Assembly (NCBI RefSeq): GCF_004117935.1
Contig: NZ_SDOY01000154.1
Span: forward strand, 1 to 64,000
Length of the DNA stretch: 64,000 bases
Direction: 5' to 3'
Source: Streptomyces roseicoloratus
Lineage (GTDB): Bacteria; Actinomycetota; Actinomycetes; Streptomycetales; Streptomycetaceae
The position numbers and the translations under genes were made by a program. The notes under the pieces were generated by a model. The model saw nothing but the letters and a program-made list of their open reading frames with translations. It searched no databases and was not told where the DNA came from. Positions 25,692-34,377 of the stretch are shown here, piece after piece. Position 1 is the stretch's first letter. Each line of letters begins with the position of its first letter.

Positions 25692-26462
25692 TCAGCTCGT
25701 GCGGCCCTTCGCGTCGAAGGCCTTCATGCGGTCGAGCACGCCGTCCGCCGTCGGGCGGAGCATCTCGTCGACGATCCGGCCGTCCGCCAGGAAGATCACG
25801 CGGTCCGCGTAGGAGGCGGCGACCGGGTCGTGGGTCACCATCACCACGGTCTGGCCGAGTTCGCGCACCGAGTTGCGCAGGAAGCCGAGGACCTCGGCGC
25901 CGGAGCGCGAGTCGAGGTTGCCGGTCGGCTCGTCACCGAAGATGATCTCCGGCTTGGACGCCAGGGCGCGGGCCACGGCCACGCGCTGCTGCTGGCCGCC
26001 GGAGAGCTGGTTGGGGCGGTGGCCGAGCCGGCCGGAGAGGCCGATCATGTCGATGACCTGCTGCACCCACTGCTTGTCGGGCTTGCGGCCCGCGATGTCC
26101 ATCGGCAGCGTGATGTTCTCGAGCGCGGTGAGCGTCGGCAGCAGGTTGAAGGCCTGGAAGATGAAGCCGATCTTGTCCCGGCGGAGCTGGGTGAGCTGCT
26201 TGTCCTTCAGGGCGCCGAGCTCGGTGTCACCGATCCGGACGGAGCCGGCGGAGAAGGAGTCGAGGCCGGCGACGCAGTGCATCAGGGTCGACTTGCCGGA
26301 GCCGGAGGGGCCCATGATCGCGGTGAACTCGCCGCGGCCGAAGCCCACGGTGACCCGGTCGAGCGCGACCACCTGGGTCTCGCCCTGTCCGTAGACCTTC
26401 GTCAGGTCCGTGGCGTGGGCGGCCACCGCGGTGGCGCGGTGCACGGTGGGGGAGGTGGTCAC
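25692..26462 (-). CDS. ABC transporter ATP-binding protein (MacB/LolD type)
   Basis: 256 residues from the GTG at 26462, chosen because AGGAG lies 8 nt upstream and the upstream part of the longer frame has no homology look. Walker A GPSGSGKST, Q-loop FIFQAFNLLPTLTALEN, signature LSGGQQQRVAVARAL, Walker B IIFGDEPTGNLD and the H-switch THDPVAA are all present. It powers the duplicated-FtsX permease encoded downstream. The 433-bp spacer to bldA (26463-26895) holds no gene; it contains the divergent promoters. Confidence 0.93.
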   Translation of the reverse strand: MTTSPTVHRATAVAAHATDLTKVYGQGETQVVALDRVTVGFGRGEFTAIMGPSGSGKSTLMHCVAGLDSFSAGSVRIGDTELGALKDKQLTQLRRDKIGFIFQAFNLLPTLTALENITLPMDIAGRKPDKQWVQQVIDMIGLSGRLGHRPNQLSGGQQQRVAVARALASKPEIIFGDEPTGNLDSRSGAEVLGFLRNSVRELGQTVVMVTHDPVAASYADRVIFLADGRIVDEMLRPTADGVLDRMKAFDAKGRTS

Positions 26463-26840
26463 GACGGCGACTCCTGTCACTGCGGCTGATCGGGAACCAC
26501 TCCATCGTGTCGTTCGTTCCGCCGCGGATCGTCCGTCCACGTACCCGTTCCCGGGGCAGCCTGGAGTCGGACGGCCCGGGCCCGCTCTCCTCCTTGGGTA
26601 TGACGGCCGACCCTGAGCCGGGGAAGCGGTCCGGGGTCCCGCGGCCGCCGCGCGGGGGCCCGCGCGGCCGGGTGGGGCGAAGGTGACGAAGTCCGTACGA
26701 ACCTGCGGCGAGTTTTCGTCAATCCGACCCCGGCGTCTTTGCGGCCGCGAGCCCGGCAACCCTTTGCTCCGGTGCCTCTCACCTGCACTGACGCACCCTC
26801 AGGTGTCAATAAAATAAGACAACATCGGGCGGGCGTTCCG

Positions 26841-26868
26841 CTGAACGGGCGACGTGCCCCGATAGGCT
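26841..26868 (+). promoter_or_regulatory. bldA: Candidate bldA promoter
   Basis: CTGAAC (26841-26846), a 16-bp spacer and TAGGCT (26863-26868) would start transcription about 20 nt before the tRNA 5-prime end at 26896. Confidence 0.45.
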
Positions 26869-26895
26869 CCTGTGCCAACGCGGAGGTTCGCGCCA

Positions 26896-26976
26896 GCCCG
26901 GATGGTGGAATGCAGACACGGCGAGCTTAAACCTCGCTGGCCTCAGGCCGTACCGGTTCGAATCCGGTTCCGGGCA
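26896..26976 (+). tRNA. bldA: tRNA-Leu(UAA), bldA
   Basis: The acceptor arm GCCCGGA (26896-26902) pairs with TCCGGGC (26969-26975), with discriminator A. The anticodon arm GCGAG-CTTAAAC-CTCGC gives anticodon TAA; a long class II variable arm (TGGCCTCAGGCC-type) and TTCGAATC T-loop follow. The 3-prime CCA is not encoded. In Streptomyces this is bldA, the only tRNA that reads the rare UUA codon, and the switch for aerial growth and antibiotic production. In a by-eye scan I noticed no in-frame TTA codon in the genes of this window. Confidence 0.97.
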
Positions 26977-27027
26977 CTCCTCGACGCACTCTCGACCCCA
27001 CGCCCCCGACACGATCGTATAAAGATC

Positions 27028-27054
27028 CTCCCCCAGCACGAGGGGGTTTCTTTT
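27028..27054 (+). terminator. Terminator downstream of bldA
   Basis: CCCCC (27030-27034) pairs with GGGGG (27042-27046), followed by TTTCTTTT. It is short but has the best T tract in the window. Confidence 0.7.
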
Positions 27055-27108
27055 GCCCTCGCATTACTCTTGACGCAAGGCCGCGCAGTGCGGCCATGGA
27101 GGAGTGAG

Positions 27109-28011
27109 ATGAGGAGCAGCAACCCGGTCTTCTCGCGACGGGGGTTCAGCCGCGACAACGGCTACGCCGGCTTCAACGCGCAGCAGCCGCAGGCCGGGGG
27201 CCCCGCCGTCGGAACCAACCCGTACGCGACCGGTAACCCGTACGCGCAGGGTGAGGCCAACCCGTACGCGACCAACCCCTACGCGCCGCAGGACACCCAG
27301 CTCGGCGCGCCGCAGCAGGTCCGCGGCAACGTGATGACGATGGACGACGTGGTCAGCCGTACGGCGATGACCCTCGGCACCGTCGTGGTCACCGCCGTCC
27401 TGGCCTGGCTGCTGCTGCCGGTCGACCCGGCGAACCTGGGCACGTCCTACGGCATCGCCATCGGCGCGGGTCTCGTGGCCCTGGTCCTGTCGCTCGTCCA
27501 GTCCTTCAAGCGCAAGCCGTCGCCGGCGCTGATCCTGGGCTACGCGGCCTTCGAGGGCGTCTTCCTCGGCGTGATCTCGGCGGCCGTCTCGACGTACATC
27601 GCCGACGGCGTCGTCGCGCAGGCCGTGCTCGGCACCATGGCGGTCTTCGCCGGCGTGCTGATCGCGTACAAGATGCGCTGGATCCGCGTCACCCGCCGCT
27701 TCTACGGCTTCGTGATGGCGGCCGCGATCGGTTTCGTGCTGCTGATGGCGGTCAACCTGCTGTTCGCCGTCTTCGGCGGCGGTGACGGCCTGGGCTTCCG
27801 CAGCGGCGGCCTCGGCATCATGTTCGGCGTCATCGGCATTATCCTGGGCGCGTGCTTCCTGGCCCTCGACTTCAAGCAGGTCGAGGACGGCATCACGTAC
27901 GGCGCCCCGCGCGAGGAGGCCTGGCTGGCGGCCTTCGGCCTCACCCTGACCCTCGTGTGGATCTACATGGAGTTCCTGCGCCTGCTGTCGATCCTCCAGG
28001 GCGACGACTGA
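27109..28011 (+). CDS. Bax inhibitor-1/YccA family membrane protein
   Basis: 300 residues from the ATG at 27109 with GGAGGAG upstream. A cytoplasmic N-terminus of about 75 residues carries repeated NPYA[TQ] motifs (TNPYATGNPYAQGEANPYATNPYAP), then seven hydrophobic segments, with the family signature LGYAAFEGVFLGVISA and a C-terminal DFKQVEDGITYGAP...EEAWLAAFGLTLTLVWIYMEFLRLL. BI-1 proteins are pH-sensitive calcium leak channels; the bacterial role is unclear. It is monocistronic, following bldA. Confidence 0.9.
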   Translation: MRSSNPVFSRRGFSRDNGYAGFNAQQPQAGGPAVGTNPYATGNPYAQGEANPYATNPYAPQDTQLGAPQQVRGNVMTMDDVVSRTAMTLGTVVVTAVLAWLLLPVDPANLGTSYGIAIGAGLVALVLSLVQSFKRKPSPALILGYAAFEGVFLGVISAAVSTYIADGVVAQAVLGTMAVFAGVLIAYKMRWIRVTRRFYGFVMAAAIGFVLLMAVNLLFAVFGGGDGLGFRSGGLGIMFGVIGIILGACFLALDFKQVEDGITYGAPREEAWLAAFGLTLTLVWIYMEFLRLLSILQGDD

Positions 28012-28025
28012 CGCACCGCGTGACA

Positions 28026-28068
28026 CGGGAAGGGCCCGTCCGGCACCAGCCGGGCGGGCCCTTCCGCG
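28026..28068. terminator. Bidirectional terminator, BI-1 gene / DUF4287 gene
   Basis: A 17-bp stem, 28028-28044 with 28049-28065 (one wobble pair), and a 4-nt loop in the gap between convergent genes. Confidence 0.85.
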
Positions 28069-28109
28069 TGCTCCGGGGGCCCGGTCCGCCCGTGGCCCCG
28101 ACGCCGCGG

Positions 28110-28340
28110 TCAGAGCATGCGGCGGGCGGCCCTCCGCAGGTCGTACTCGTGGATGATCGCCTTGGCGTGGCCGTAGGCGAGACCGTGCTGGCCGCGCAGC
28201 CAGCTGACCTTCTCCTCGAAGCGGACGAGGGACGGGCCCTCCTCGACGGCCTTCAGCCAGTCGGAGATCTCACGGCCGGTGCATCGGGGGATGCGGGCGA
28301 GCAGGTTGCGATGGGTCTCTTCGGAGAATGCGTGGGACAT
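28110..28340 (-). CDS. DUF4287 domain protein
   Basis: A 76-residue protein with the DUF4287 pattern: HRNLLARIPRCTGREISDWLKAVEEG, then FEEKVSWLRGQHGLAYGHAKAIIHEYDLRRA. The function is unknown. GGAGG is 5 nt before the ATG. It stands alone, converging on the BI-1 gene. Confidence 0.88.
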   Translation of the reverse strand: MSHAFSEETHRNLLARIPRCTGREISDWLKAVEEGPSLVRFEEKVSWLRGQHGLAYGHAKAIIHEYDLRRAARRML

Positions 28341-28402
28341 CGGCGCCTCCGGACGCGTTGTGCCTGTGCTCCTTCACGTCACCGTGCCCGAGCGTTCGCC
28401 CG

Positions 28403-28433
28403 TTGGCAATGGTCCCCGGACGGCGCGTAGGGT
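28403..28433 (+). promoter_or_regulatory. Leaderless promoter of the 109-residue gene
   Basis: TTGGCA (28403-28408), a 19-bp spacer and TAGGGT (28428-28433), with the GTG start 6 nt later at 28440. There is no room for a ribosome site. Confidence 0.6.
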
Positions 28434-28439
28434 CGCGGA

Positions 28440-28769
28440 GTGCGCGATACGACCGAACTGACCGCCGCCGCCGAGCGCTTCGCCGACCGGCTGCGGGCCG
28501 CCCCGCAGAGCCGCCTCCAGCGCGGCGCCGCCGCCGAGGGCCTGGCCCTGGCCAGGGAGTTGGCCGCCCGCGCGCAGCGCCTCGAGTCCCCCGGCCGGGA
28601 GCCGCGGACCATGCCGGACGCCGGCGTCTTCGCGGTCGCCGACCAACTCGCGGTCGCCGCCGCGGATCTGGCCGAAAGCATGCGAACGGCCCCGGCAGAC
28701 GCCCCGGAGGGCGACCTGGACGAGGCCGTGAGACTGGTACGGGAGGCGGAGGCCCGCTCGGGCCTGTGA
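28440..28769 (+). CDS. Conserved helical hypothetical protein
   Basis: A 109-residue, Ala- and Arg-rich, wholly helical protein (ELTAAAERFADRLRAAPQSRLQ, GLALARELAARAQRLESPG, PDAGVFAVADQLAVAAADLAESM). The Gly/Arg/Pro stretch SPGREPRTMPDAG divides two helical halves. Similar short proteins are common in streptomycetes; I know no function. Translation is probably from a leaderless mRNA. Confidence 0.75.
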   Translation: MRDTTELTAAAERFADRLRAAPQSRLQRGAAAEGLALARELAARAQRLESPGREPRTMPDAGVFAVADQLAVAAADLAESMRTAPADAPEGDLDEAVRLVREAEARSGL

Positions 28770-28804
28770 ACCCGCCCCAGGGGCCCTGAGCCGCCGGACA
28801 GGCC

Positions 28805-29680
28805 CTACAGGCTGGCGATCACACGGTCGGCGAGGATGTACACGTTGTCCTCGGCCGCGTCGCCGCACGAGAAGGTCAGCGCGTAGGCGCCGGACACGCC
28901 GGAGCCGCCGAGCAGGACCGGGGTGTGGCCGGAGCGCAGCGCCTCGGCGAGGCGCTCGGCCGTCTCCCGGTGGCCCGGGGTCATGCACAGCGTGGTGCCG
29001 TCGGCGAACACGTACACGTCCAGCGTGCCCAGCGGGCCGGGGCGGACGTCGGTCAGCGCGGTGCCGGTGTCGGCGAGCTCCTCGAGCCGGGCCACGGTGC
29101 GCTCGTGGTCGGTGACCACGGGCGTACGGACCGGCACGAAGTCCGGGTGCGAGGGGTGGCGGCGGCGCGCCGCGGCCAGCTCGGGGGAGTCCTCGGCGTA
29201 CTCGCCGGCGGCGGTGAGCTCCGGGTAGTCGTCGAAGGTGTCGAAGACGTCGAGCGGGTCCTGCGCGGCCGTCTCGCGGCCGTCGAGCGCGGCGGCCTCC
29301 GCCTCCATGGCCTCCAGGGCCATCGCCTCCAGGCCCACGAAGTCGGCCTGGCGCGGGACGAAGTACGGGCCCTCCTCGGCCGTACCGCCGAGCAGCGACG
29401 GGGCGTCGGCGGCGTCCCGGGCCTCCTGCGCGGCCCAGAAGGCCCGCGCCTCGGCGAGCTCCCGCTCGCGCTCCTCCGCCAGCGCCTCGGCGACCGCGGC
29501 CCGTATCTCGGCGGCGGGCGTCTGCCGGGCCGGGGGAACGGTCACGCCCTGTGCGGTTGCGATCTCGCCACGCAGTGCGATGATCTGCTTACGGAGAGCG
29601 TGGGCGGAGTGCAGGGCGGCGGCTCCCACGGCCGTGGCAGCGGCGGTGGTCACCAGCAGGGCAAGAGACAGTGCGCTCAC
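28805..29680 (-). CDS. Membrane-anchored hypothetical protein
   Basis: A 291-residue protein. One N-terminal transmembrane segment (about 3-23) is followed by a helix (RKQIIALRGEIATAQG), a long acidic Ala/Glu coiled region (about 55-160), and a compact C-terminal domain (about 185-291) containing DVRPGPLGTLDVYVFADGT, MTPGHRETAERLAEALRSG, VLLGGSGVSGAYALTF and DNVYILADRVIASL. The C-terminal domain may bind a ligand; it belongs to no family I can name. It is a single gene with about 500 bp of repeat-bearing spacer upstream. Confidence 0.8.
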   Translation of the reverse strand: MSALSLALLVTTAAATAVGAAALHSAHALRKQIIALRGEIATAQGVTVPPARQTPAAEIRAAVAEALAEERERELAEARAFWAAQEARDAADAPSLLGGTAEEGPYFVPRQADFVGLEAMALEAMEAEAAALDGRETAAQDPLDVFDTFDDYPELTAAGEYAEDSPELAAARRRHPSHPDFVPVRTPVVTDHERTVARLEELADTGTALTDVRPGPLGTLDVYVFADGTTLCMTPGHRETAERLAEALRSGHTPVLLGGSGVSGAYALTFSCGDAAEDNVYILADRVIASL

Positions 29681-29819
29681 TGACGTACTCCCGATTCCGA
29701 GTCGATCCCCCGACTTCCTACATCAGAGTGTCCTGGGGTGGCGCTGCCTGTCAGTGCATTACGTCACGAAATGGACAGGTATTTGTGCCTGGCGTTTAGT
29801 CCCGAAACCCCTGTGACCT

Positions 29820-29864
29820 GGGAAAAGAACACTCCCCCGGGATGTATGTCACATCCTGGGGGAG
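29820..29864 (-). terminator. Terminator of the thiolase transcript
   Basis: Arms 29832-29845 and 29851-29864 pair with one mismatch (14 bp, 5-nt loop). Read on the minus strand the stem is followed by TGTTCTTTT, a proper T tract, so it closes the thiolase mRNA beyond the tandem repeats. Confidence 0.75.
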
Positions 29865-29935
29865 ATTCGGTCACGGCTTGGACGCGACGCGGTTGACGCG
29901 GGCGCCGAGTGGGAGCGGGAGGGGCGCGCTTCCAC

Positions 29936-30213
29936 CCTCCGCTGCGGGCAGGTGCCGCCCTCGTCCCTCGGCCGACCCCTACCCTCCGCTGCGGCTCAGC
30001 TCAGCCGCGCCTCTTCCCTGGTCGCGCTGAACTTCGCCTCCGCTGCGGGCAGGTGCCGCCCTCGTTCCTCGGCCGACCCCTACCCTCCGCTGCGGCTCAG
30101 CTCAGCCGCGCCTCTTGTCCGGTCGCGCTGAACTGCGCCTCCGCTGCGGGCAGGTGCCGGCCTCGTCCCTCGGCCGACCCCTACCCTCCGCTGCGGCTCA
30201 GCTCAGCCGCTCG
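29936..30213. repeat. Tandem repeat, 101-bp unit, about 2.75 copies
   Basis: Units begin at 29936, 30037 and 30138, each with CCTCCGCTGCGGGCAGGTGC and differing at only a few bases. Each has a second CCTCCGCTGCGG block 53 bp in and the palindrome GCGGCTCAGCTCAGCCGC. The third copy runs into the thiolase gene: its RLS-stop codons are part of the unit, so the array grew by duplicating the gene end plus about 86 bp of spacer. The rest of the 29681-30197 spacer holds the terminator above and nothing else I recognise. Confidence 0.92.
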
Positions 30214-31418
30214 ATGACCATGGCCATGCCCTGGCCGCCGCCCACGCACATGGTCTCCAGGCCGAACTGCTTGTCGTGGAACTGGAGGCTGTTGATGAGG
30301 GTGCCGGTGATGCGGGCGCCGGTCATGCCGAAGGGGTGGCCGACGGCGATGGCGCCGCCGTTGACGTTGACCTTGTCCAGGTCGAAGCCCAGGTCGCGGT
30401 AGGACGGGATCACCTGCGCGGCGAAGGCCTCGTTGATCTCGACCAGGTCGATGTCGCTCGTGGTGAGACCGGCCCGGCGCAGCGCCTGCTGCGACGCCTC
30501 GACCGGCCCGAGGCCCATGATCTCCGGCGACAGGCCGGAGACGCCGGTGGACACGATCCGGGCCAGCGGGGTCAGGCCCAGCTCGCGCGCCTTGGTGTCC
30601 GACATGATGACGAGCGCGGCGGCGCCGTCGTTCAGCGGGCAGCAGTTGGCGGCGGTCACGAGACCGTCGGGGCGGAAGACCGGCTTGAGCCCGGAGACGC
30701 CCTCCATGGTCACGCCCGCGCGCGGACCGTCGTCCTGGGAGACGACCGTGCCGTCCGGCAGCGTCACCGGGGTGATCTCCCGCTCCCAGAAGCCGTTCTT
30801 GATGGCCTGCTCGGCGAGGTTCTGCGAACGCACGCCGAACTCGTCCATGTCCTCGCGGGTGACGCCCTTCCAGCGCGCCAGGTTCTCGGCGGTCTGGCCC
30901 ATGGCGATGTACGCGTCGGGGACCAGGCCGTCCTCGCGCGGGTCGTGCCAGGTGGAGCCCTCGGACTCGGCGACGGCCTGGGTGCGGGCCTCGGCCTCGG
31001 CGAAGAACGGGTTGTGCGTGTCGGGCAGCGAGTCGGAGTTGCCCTTCACGAACCGGGAGACCATCTCGACACCGGCCGAGATGAAGACGTCGCCCTCGCC
31101 GGCCTTGATCGCGTGCATCGCCATCCGCGAGGTCTGCAGCGACGACGAGCAGTACCGCGTGACGGTGCAGCCCGGCAGGTGGTCCATGCCCATCTGCACG
31201 GCCACGATCCGGCCCAGGTTGTTGCCCTGCTCGCCGCCGGGCAGACCGCAGCCGAGCATCAGGTCGTCGATGTCGCGCGGGTCCAGCTCGGGCACCTTGG
31301 CCAGGGCGGCCTGGATGATCGTGGCGGTCAGGTCGTCGGGACGCAGGTCCTTCAGGGAGCCCTTGAAGGCCCGGCCGATCGGCGAACGGGCGGTCGAGAC
31401 GATGACTGCTTCGGGCAT
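30198..31418 (-). CDS. Acetyl-CoA C-acyltransferase (thiolase)
   Basis: 406 residues from the ATG at 31418; a GTG codon directly upstream is too close to the CTGGAG site. The thiolase centre is complete: the acyl-accepting Cys in VTRYCSSSLQT, GHPFGMTGAR with the catalytic His, and the second Cys in MCVGGGQGMAMVIERLS. Also NCCPLNDGAAALVIM and GPVEASQQALRRAG. It catalyses acetyl-CoA condensation or beta-ketoacyl-CoA cleavage in the cytosol. The stop codon lies inside the third copy of a tandem repeat. No beta-oxidation partner is adjacent. Confidence 0.93.
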   Translation of the reverse strand: MPEAVIVSTARSPIGRAFKGSLKDLRPDDLTATIIQAALAKVPELDPRDIDDLMLGCGLPGGEQGNNLGRIVAVQMGMDHLPGCTVTRYCSSSLQTSRMAMHAIKAGEGDVFISAGVEMVSRFVKGNSDSLPDTHNPFFAEAEARTQAVAESEGSTWHDPREDGLVPDAYIAMGQTAENLARWKGVTREDMDEFGVRSQNLAEQAIKNGFWEREITPVTLPDGTVVSQDDGPRAGVTMEGVSGLKPVFRPDGLVTAANCCPLNDGAAALVIMSDTKARELGLTPLARIVSTGVSGLSPEIMGLGPVEASQQALRRAGLTTSDIDLVEINEAFAAQVIPSYRDLGFDLDKVNVNGGAIAVGHPFGMTGARITGTLINSLQFHDKQFGLETMCVGGGQGMAMVIERLS

Positions 31419-31647
31419 CACGGCTCCAGAAGGTGCTGGGTGGACGGACAGAAAGGGAAGTTACCTGCACGTACCGCGCGGGTCACCGCTCGGACGGTGT
31501 GACGCGGGCCTCTTTTCTAAGCGCCCGCTCAGTGAGTGGCCCGCACTCCCAGTGTGCGACCGGGACGGCCGCCGGCGGGAGAGGGCACCACCCCGGAATG
31601 TCGGGGACGGCGGGCACCCCGCGATCCCCCGCCCCCACCCGCGGGGC

Positions 31648-32856
31648 TCAGGGCTCGCGGGACAGCGGCTCCGCGGCGCCACCGCCCTCCGCGCCCGCCT
31701 CGCGCTGCCCCGCGTCCGCACCCTCCGCCGCCCCGGCGTCCGGCACCGGCAGCCGCCTCCGCCGCCGGTGCTTCAGCAGCGCCCACGGCGCCCGCGCTCC
31801 CGTGACCTCCGTACCGGCCTCCCGGGCCGCCTCGGCCGCCGCCTTCGCCACCGGCAGCACGTTCTCCCGCCGGCCCACGTCGATCCGGTCGGCCTCCGGC
31901 CACACCCCGAGCGCCGCGCAGACGGTCGGCAGCACCGCCATCGCGGCCGTCGCGTACCCCTCCGCCGAGGGGTGGAAGTTGTCCACCCCGAACATCTCGC
32001 GCGGGTTCGCCGCGAACTCCGGCCCCAGCAGGTCGCCCAGCGACACCGTCCGCCCGCCCTGCTCGACCACCACGATCGTCTGCGCCGCCGCGAGCTGCCG
32101 CGAGGCCCGCCGGGCCAGCCAGCGCAGCGGCTGGTAGACGGGCTCGATGGTGCCCAGGTCGGGGCAGGTGCCGACGACCACCTCCGCGCCGGCCGTCCGC
32201 AGCCGCCGCACCGCCGCCGCGAGGCAGCGGACCGACTGGGTCGCGGGCATCCGGTGGGTGACGTCGTTCGCGCCGATCATGATCACGCAGACGTCCGGCG
32301 GCCCCGTCGGCGAGGCGAGCAGCAGCGAGACCTGCCGATCCAGGTCGTCCGAGCGGGCCCCGGACAGTGCCACGTTCCGCAGGTCCACCGGCCGCTCGGC
32401 CACCGCCGCCAGCCCGGAGGCGATCAGCGCGCCCGGCGTCTGCCCGGCGCGGCGCACACCCTGCCCGGCCGCCGTGGAATCACCCAGAAGGGCCAGCCGG
32501 ATCGGCGGCTCGGCACCGCCCCGCCCGGCGCCACCGGAGCCCCGCACGTCGCGCCGGCCACCAGAGCCGCGCCGGCCACCGGAGCCACCGGAGCCGCTCG
32601 CACCACCGGAGCCGCTCGCACCACCGGCACCACCGGCCCCACCGGCGTGCCCGGACGCGGCCCCGGACTCGTAGACCCGCCCGTAGCGGCCGTCCGCGCC
32701 CGGCGGCAGCGGGGCCACGCCGCCGCCCACCGACTTCTTGGCCAGCGCGACCTCGGCGAGGAGCACCCCGACGGCCGCCACGCCGAGGAGTCCGATGCTC
32801 CCGCCGCCGTACGCCGCTCCCGCCGCGATCCGCCGCGCCACCCTCGCCCTGGACAT
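31648..32856 (-). CDS. Membrane-anchored SGNH/GDSL hydrolase
   Basis: About 402 residues from the ATG at 32856, after AAGGAGGTG; a GTG 21 bp upstream lies before that site. One transmembrane segment (about 12-40) is followed by a Gly/Ser-rich linker with repeated GGASGSGG units, then the SGNH domain: LALLGDSTAAGQG (catalytic Ser), NVALSGARSDDL, MIGANDVTH (Asn) and VDNFHPSAEGY (Asp, His). A basic tail (HRRRRRLPVP) ends the protein. It is an exported esterase or lipase whose substrate is unknown. It is divergent from the cystathionine synthase gene. Confidence 0.9.
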   Translation of the reverse strand: MSRARVARRIAAGAAYGGGSIGLLGVAAVGVLLAEVALAKKSVGGGVAPLPPGADGRYGRVYESGAASGHAGGAGGAGGASGSGGASGSGGSGGRRGSGGRRDVRGSGGAGRGGAEPPIRLALLGDSTAAGQGVRRAGQTPGALIASGLAAVAERPVDLRNVALSGARSDDLDRQVSLLLASPTGPPDVCVIMIGANDVTHRMPATQSVRCLAAAVRRLRTAGAEVVVGTCPDLGTIEPVYQPLRWLARRASRQLAAAQTIVVVEQGGRTVSLGDLLGPEFAANPREMFGVDNFHPSAEGYATAAMAVLPTVCAALGVWPEADRIDVGRRENVLPVAKAAAEAAREAGTEVTGARAPWALLKHRRRRRLPVPDAGAAEGADAGQREAGAEGGGAAEPLSREP

Positions 32857-32982
32857 CCGCGCCGCCACCTCCTTCACGCCGTATCCGAGCCGTCTCGGTT
32901 ACTCCTGCCCCGTAAGCGGCTCCGCCTACGCATCCCACGGAATACGCTGGCAGCACCATTACGGAGACCCCGGAGACTTACG

Positions 32983-34377
32983 GTGCAATTCCACGACTCG
33001 ATGATCAGCCTCGTCGGCAACACCCCGCTGGTGAAGCTCAACAGCGTCACGGCCGGCATTCAGGCGACCGTGCTGGCCAAGGTCGAGTACTTCAACCCCG
33101 GCGGTTCGGTCAAGGACCGCATCGCCCTGCGCATGATCGAGGCGGCCGAGGAGAGCGGCGCGCTCAAGCCCGGCGGCACGATCGTCGAGCCCACGTCCGG
33201 CAACACCGGCGTCGGCCTGGCGATCGTGGCCCAGCAGAAGGGCTACAAGTGCATTTTCGTGTGCCCCGACAAGGTGTCCACGGACAAGATCAACGTCCTG
33301 CGCGCGTACGGCGCCGAGGTCGTCGTCTGCCCGACGGCCGTCGACCCGGAGCACCCGGACTCGTACTACAACGTGTCGGACCGCCTCGTCCGTGAGACGC
33401 CGGGCGCCTGGAAGCCCGACCAGTACTCGAACCCGAACAACCCGCGCTCGCACTACGAGACCACCGGTCCCGAGCTGTGGGAGCAGACGGAGGGGAAGAT
33501 CACCCACTTCGTCGCGGGCGTCGGCACCGGCGGCACGATCTCGGGCACCGGCAACTACCTGAAGGGCGCCTCCCAGGGCAAGGTCCAGGTCATCGGCGCG
33601 GACCCGGAGGGCTCGGTCTACTCCGGCGGCTCGGGCCGTCCGTACCTGGTCGAGGGCGTCGGCGAGGACTTCTGGCCGACCGCCTACGACCGCGACGTCG
33701 CCGACCGCATCGTCGCGGTCTCCGACAAGGACTCCTTCCAGATGACCCGCCGCCTCGCCAAGGAGGAGGGCCTGCTCGTCGGCGGCTCCTGCGGCATGGC
33801 GGTCGTCGCCGCGCTCGAGGTCGCCAAGGAGCTCGGCCCGGACGACGTCGTCGTCGTGCTGCTGCCGGACTCCGGCCGCGGCTACCTCTCCAAGATCTTC
33901 AACGACGAGTGGATGGCCGACTACGGCTTCCTGGAGGACACCTCCTCCGCGACCGTCGCCGACGTGCTCCGCCACAAGTCGGGCGGCATGCCGTCGCTCG
34001 TCCACATGCACCCGGACGAGACCGTCGGCCAGGCCATCGAGGTGCTGCGCGAGTACGGCGTCTCCCAGATGCCGATCGTGAAGCCGGGCGCCGGCCACCC
34101 CGACGTGATGGCCGCCGAGGTCATCGGCTCGGTCGTCGAGCGCGAGCTGCTGAGCGCGCTGTTCACCCAGAAGGCGTCCCTGGAGGACCCGCTGGAGGAC
34201 CACATGTCCTCCCCGCTGCCGCAGGTCGGCTCGGGTGAGCCGGTCGCGGACCTGATGGCCGTGCTCGGCGACGCGGACGCGGCGATCGTGCTCGTCGAGG
34301 GCAAGCCCACGGGCGTCGTCAGCCGCCAGGACCTGCTGGCCTTCCTGGCCGCGAGCGGCGCCCCGAAGCAGCACTGA
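32983..34377 (+). CDS. cbs: Cystathionine beta-synthase
   Basis: 464 residues from GTG 32983 with GGAGAC upstream. The PLP lysine is Lys44 in NPGGSVKDRIA, PLP contacts are PTSGNTGVG and GVGTGGTISGTG, and the fold-type II core is complete. A C-terminal pair of CBS domains (about 335-460: MPSLVHMHPDETVGQAIEVL and VADLMAVLGDADAAIVLV...GVVSRQDLL) may bind an adenosyl ligand. It condenses serine and homocysteine to cystathionine (transsulfuration) and lacks the haem domain of the animal enzyme. No cystathionine gamma-lyase gene is adjacent. Confidence 0.92.
   Translation: MQFHDSMISLVGNTPLVKLNSVTAGIQATVLAKVEYFNPGGSVKDRIALRMIEAAEESGALKPGGTIVEPTSGNTGVGLAIVAQQKGYKCIFVCPDKVSTDKINVLRAYGAEVVVCPTAVDPEHPDSYYNVSDRLVRETPGAWKPDQYSNPNNPRSHYETTGPELWEQTEGKITHFVAGVGTGGTISGTGNYLKGASQGKVQVIGADPEGSVYSGGSGRPYLVEGVGEDFWPTAYDRDVADRIVAVSDKDSFQMTRRLAKEEGLLVGGSCGMAVVAALEVAKELGPDDVVVVLLPDSGRGYLSKIFNDEWMADYGFLEDTSSATVADVLRHKSGGMPSLVHMHPDETVGQAIEVLREYGVSQMPIVKPGAGHPDVMAAEVIGSVVERELLSALFTQKASLEDPLEDHMSSPLPQVGSGEPVADLMAVLGDADAAIVLVEGKPTGVVSRQDLLAFLAASGAPKQH

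Noticed and set aside
29936..30213. Possible CRISPR array
   Set aside because: The units are contiguous 101-bp tandem copies without unique spacers.
30433..34377. 1314-residue plus-strand frame joining thiolase antisense to cystathionine synthase
   Set aside because: Only its last 464 codons form a protein; the earlier part is antisense of two genes. The start is set at GTG 32983.
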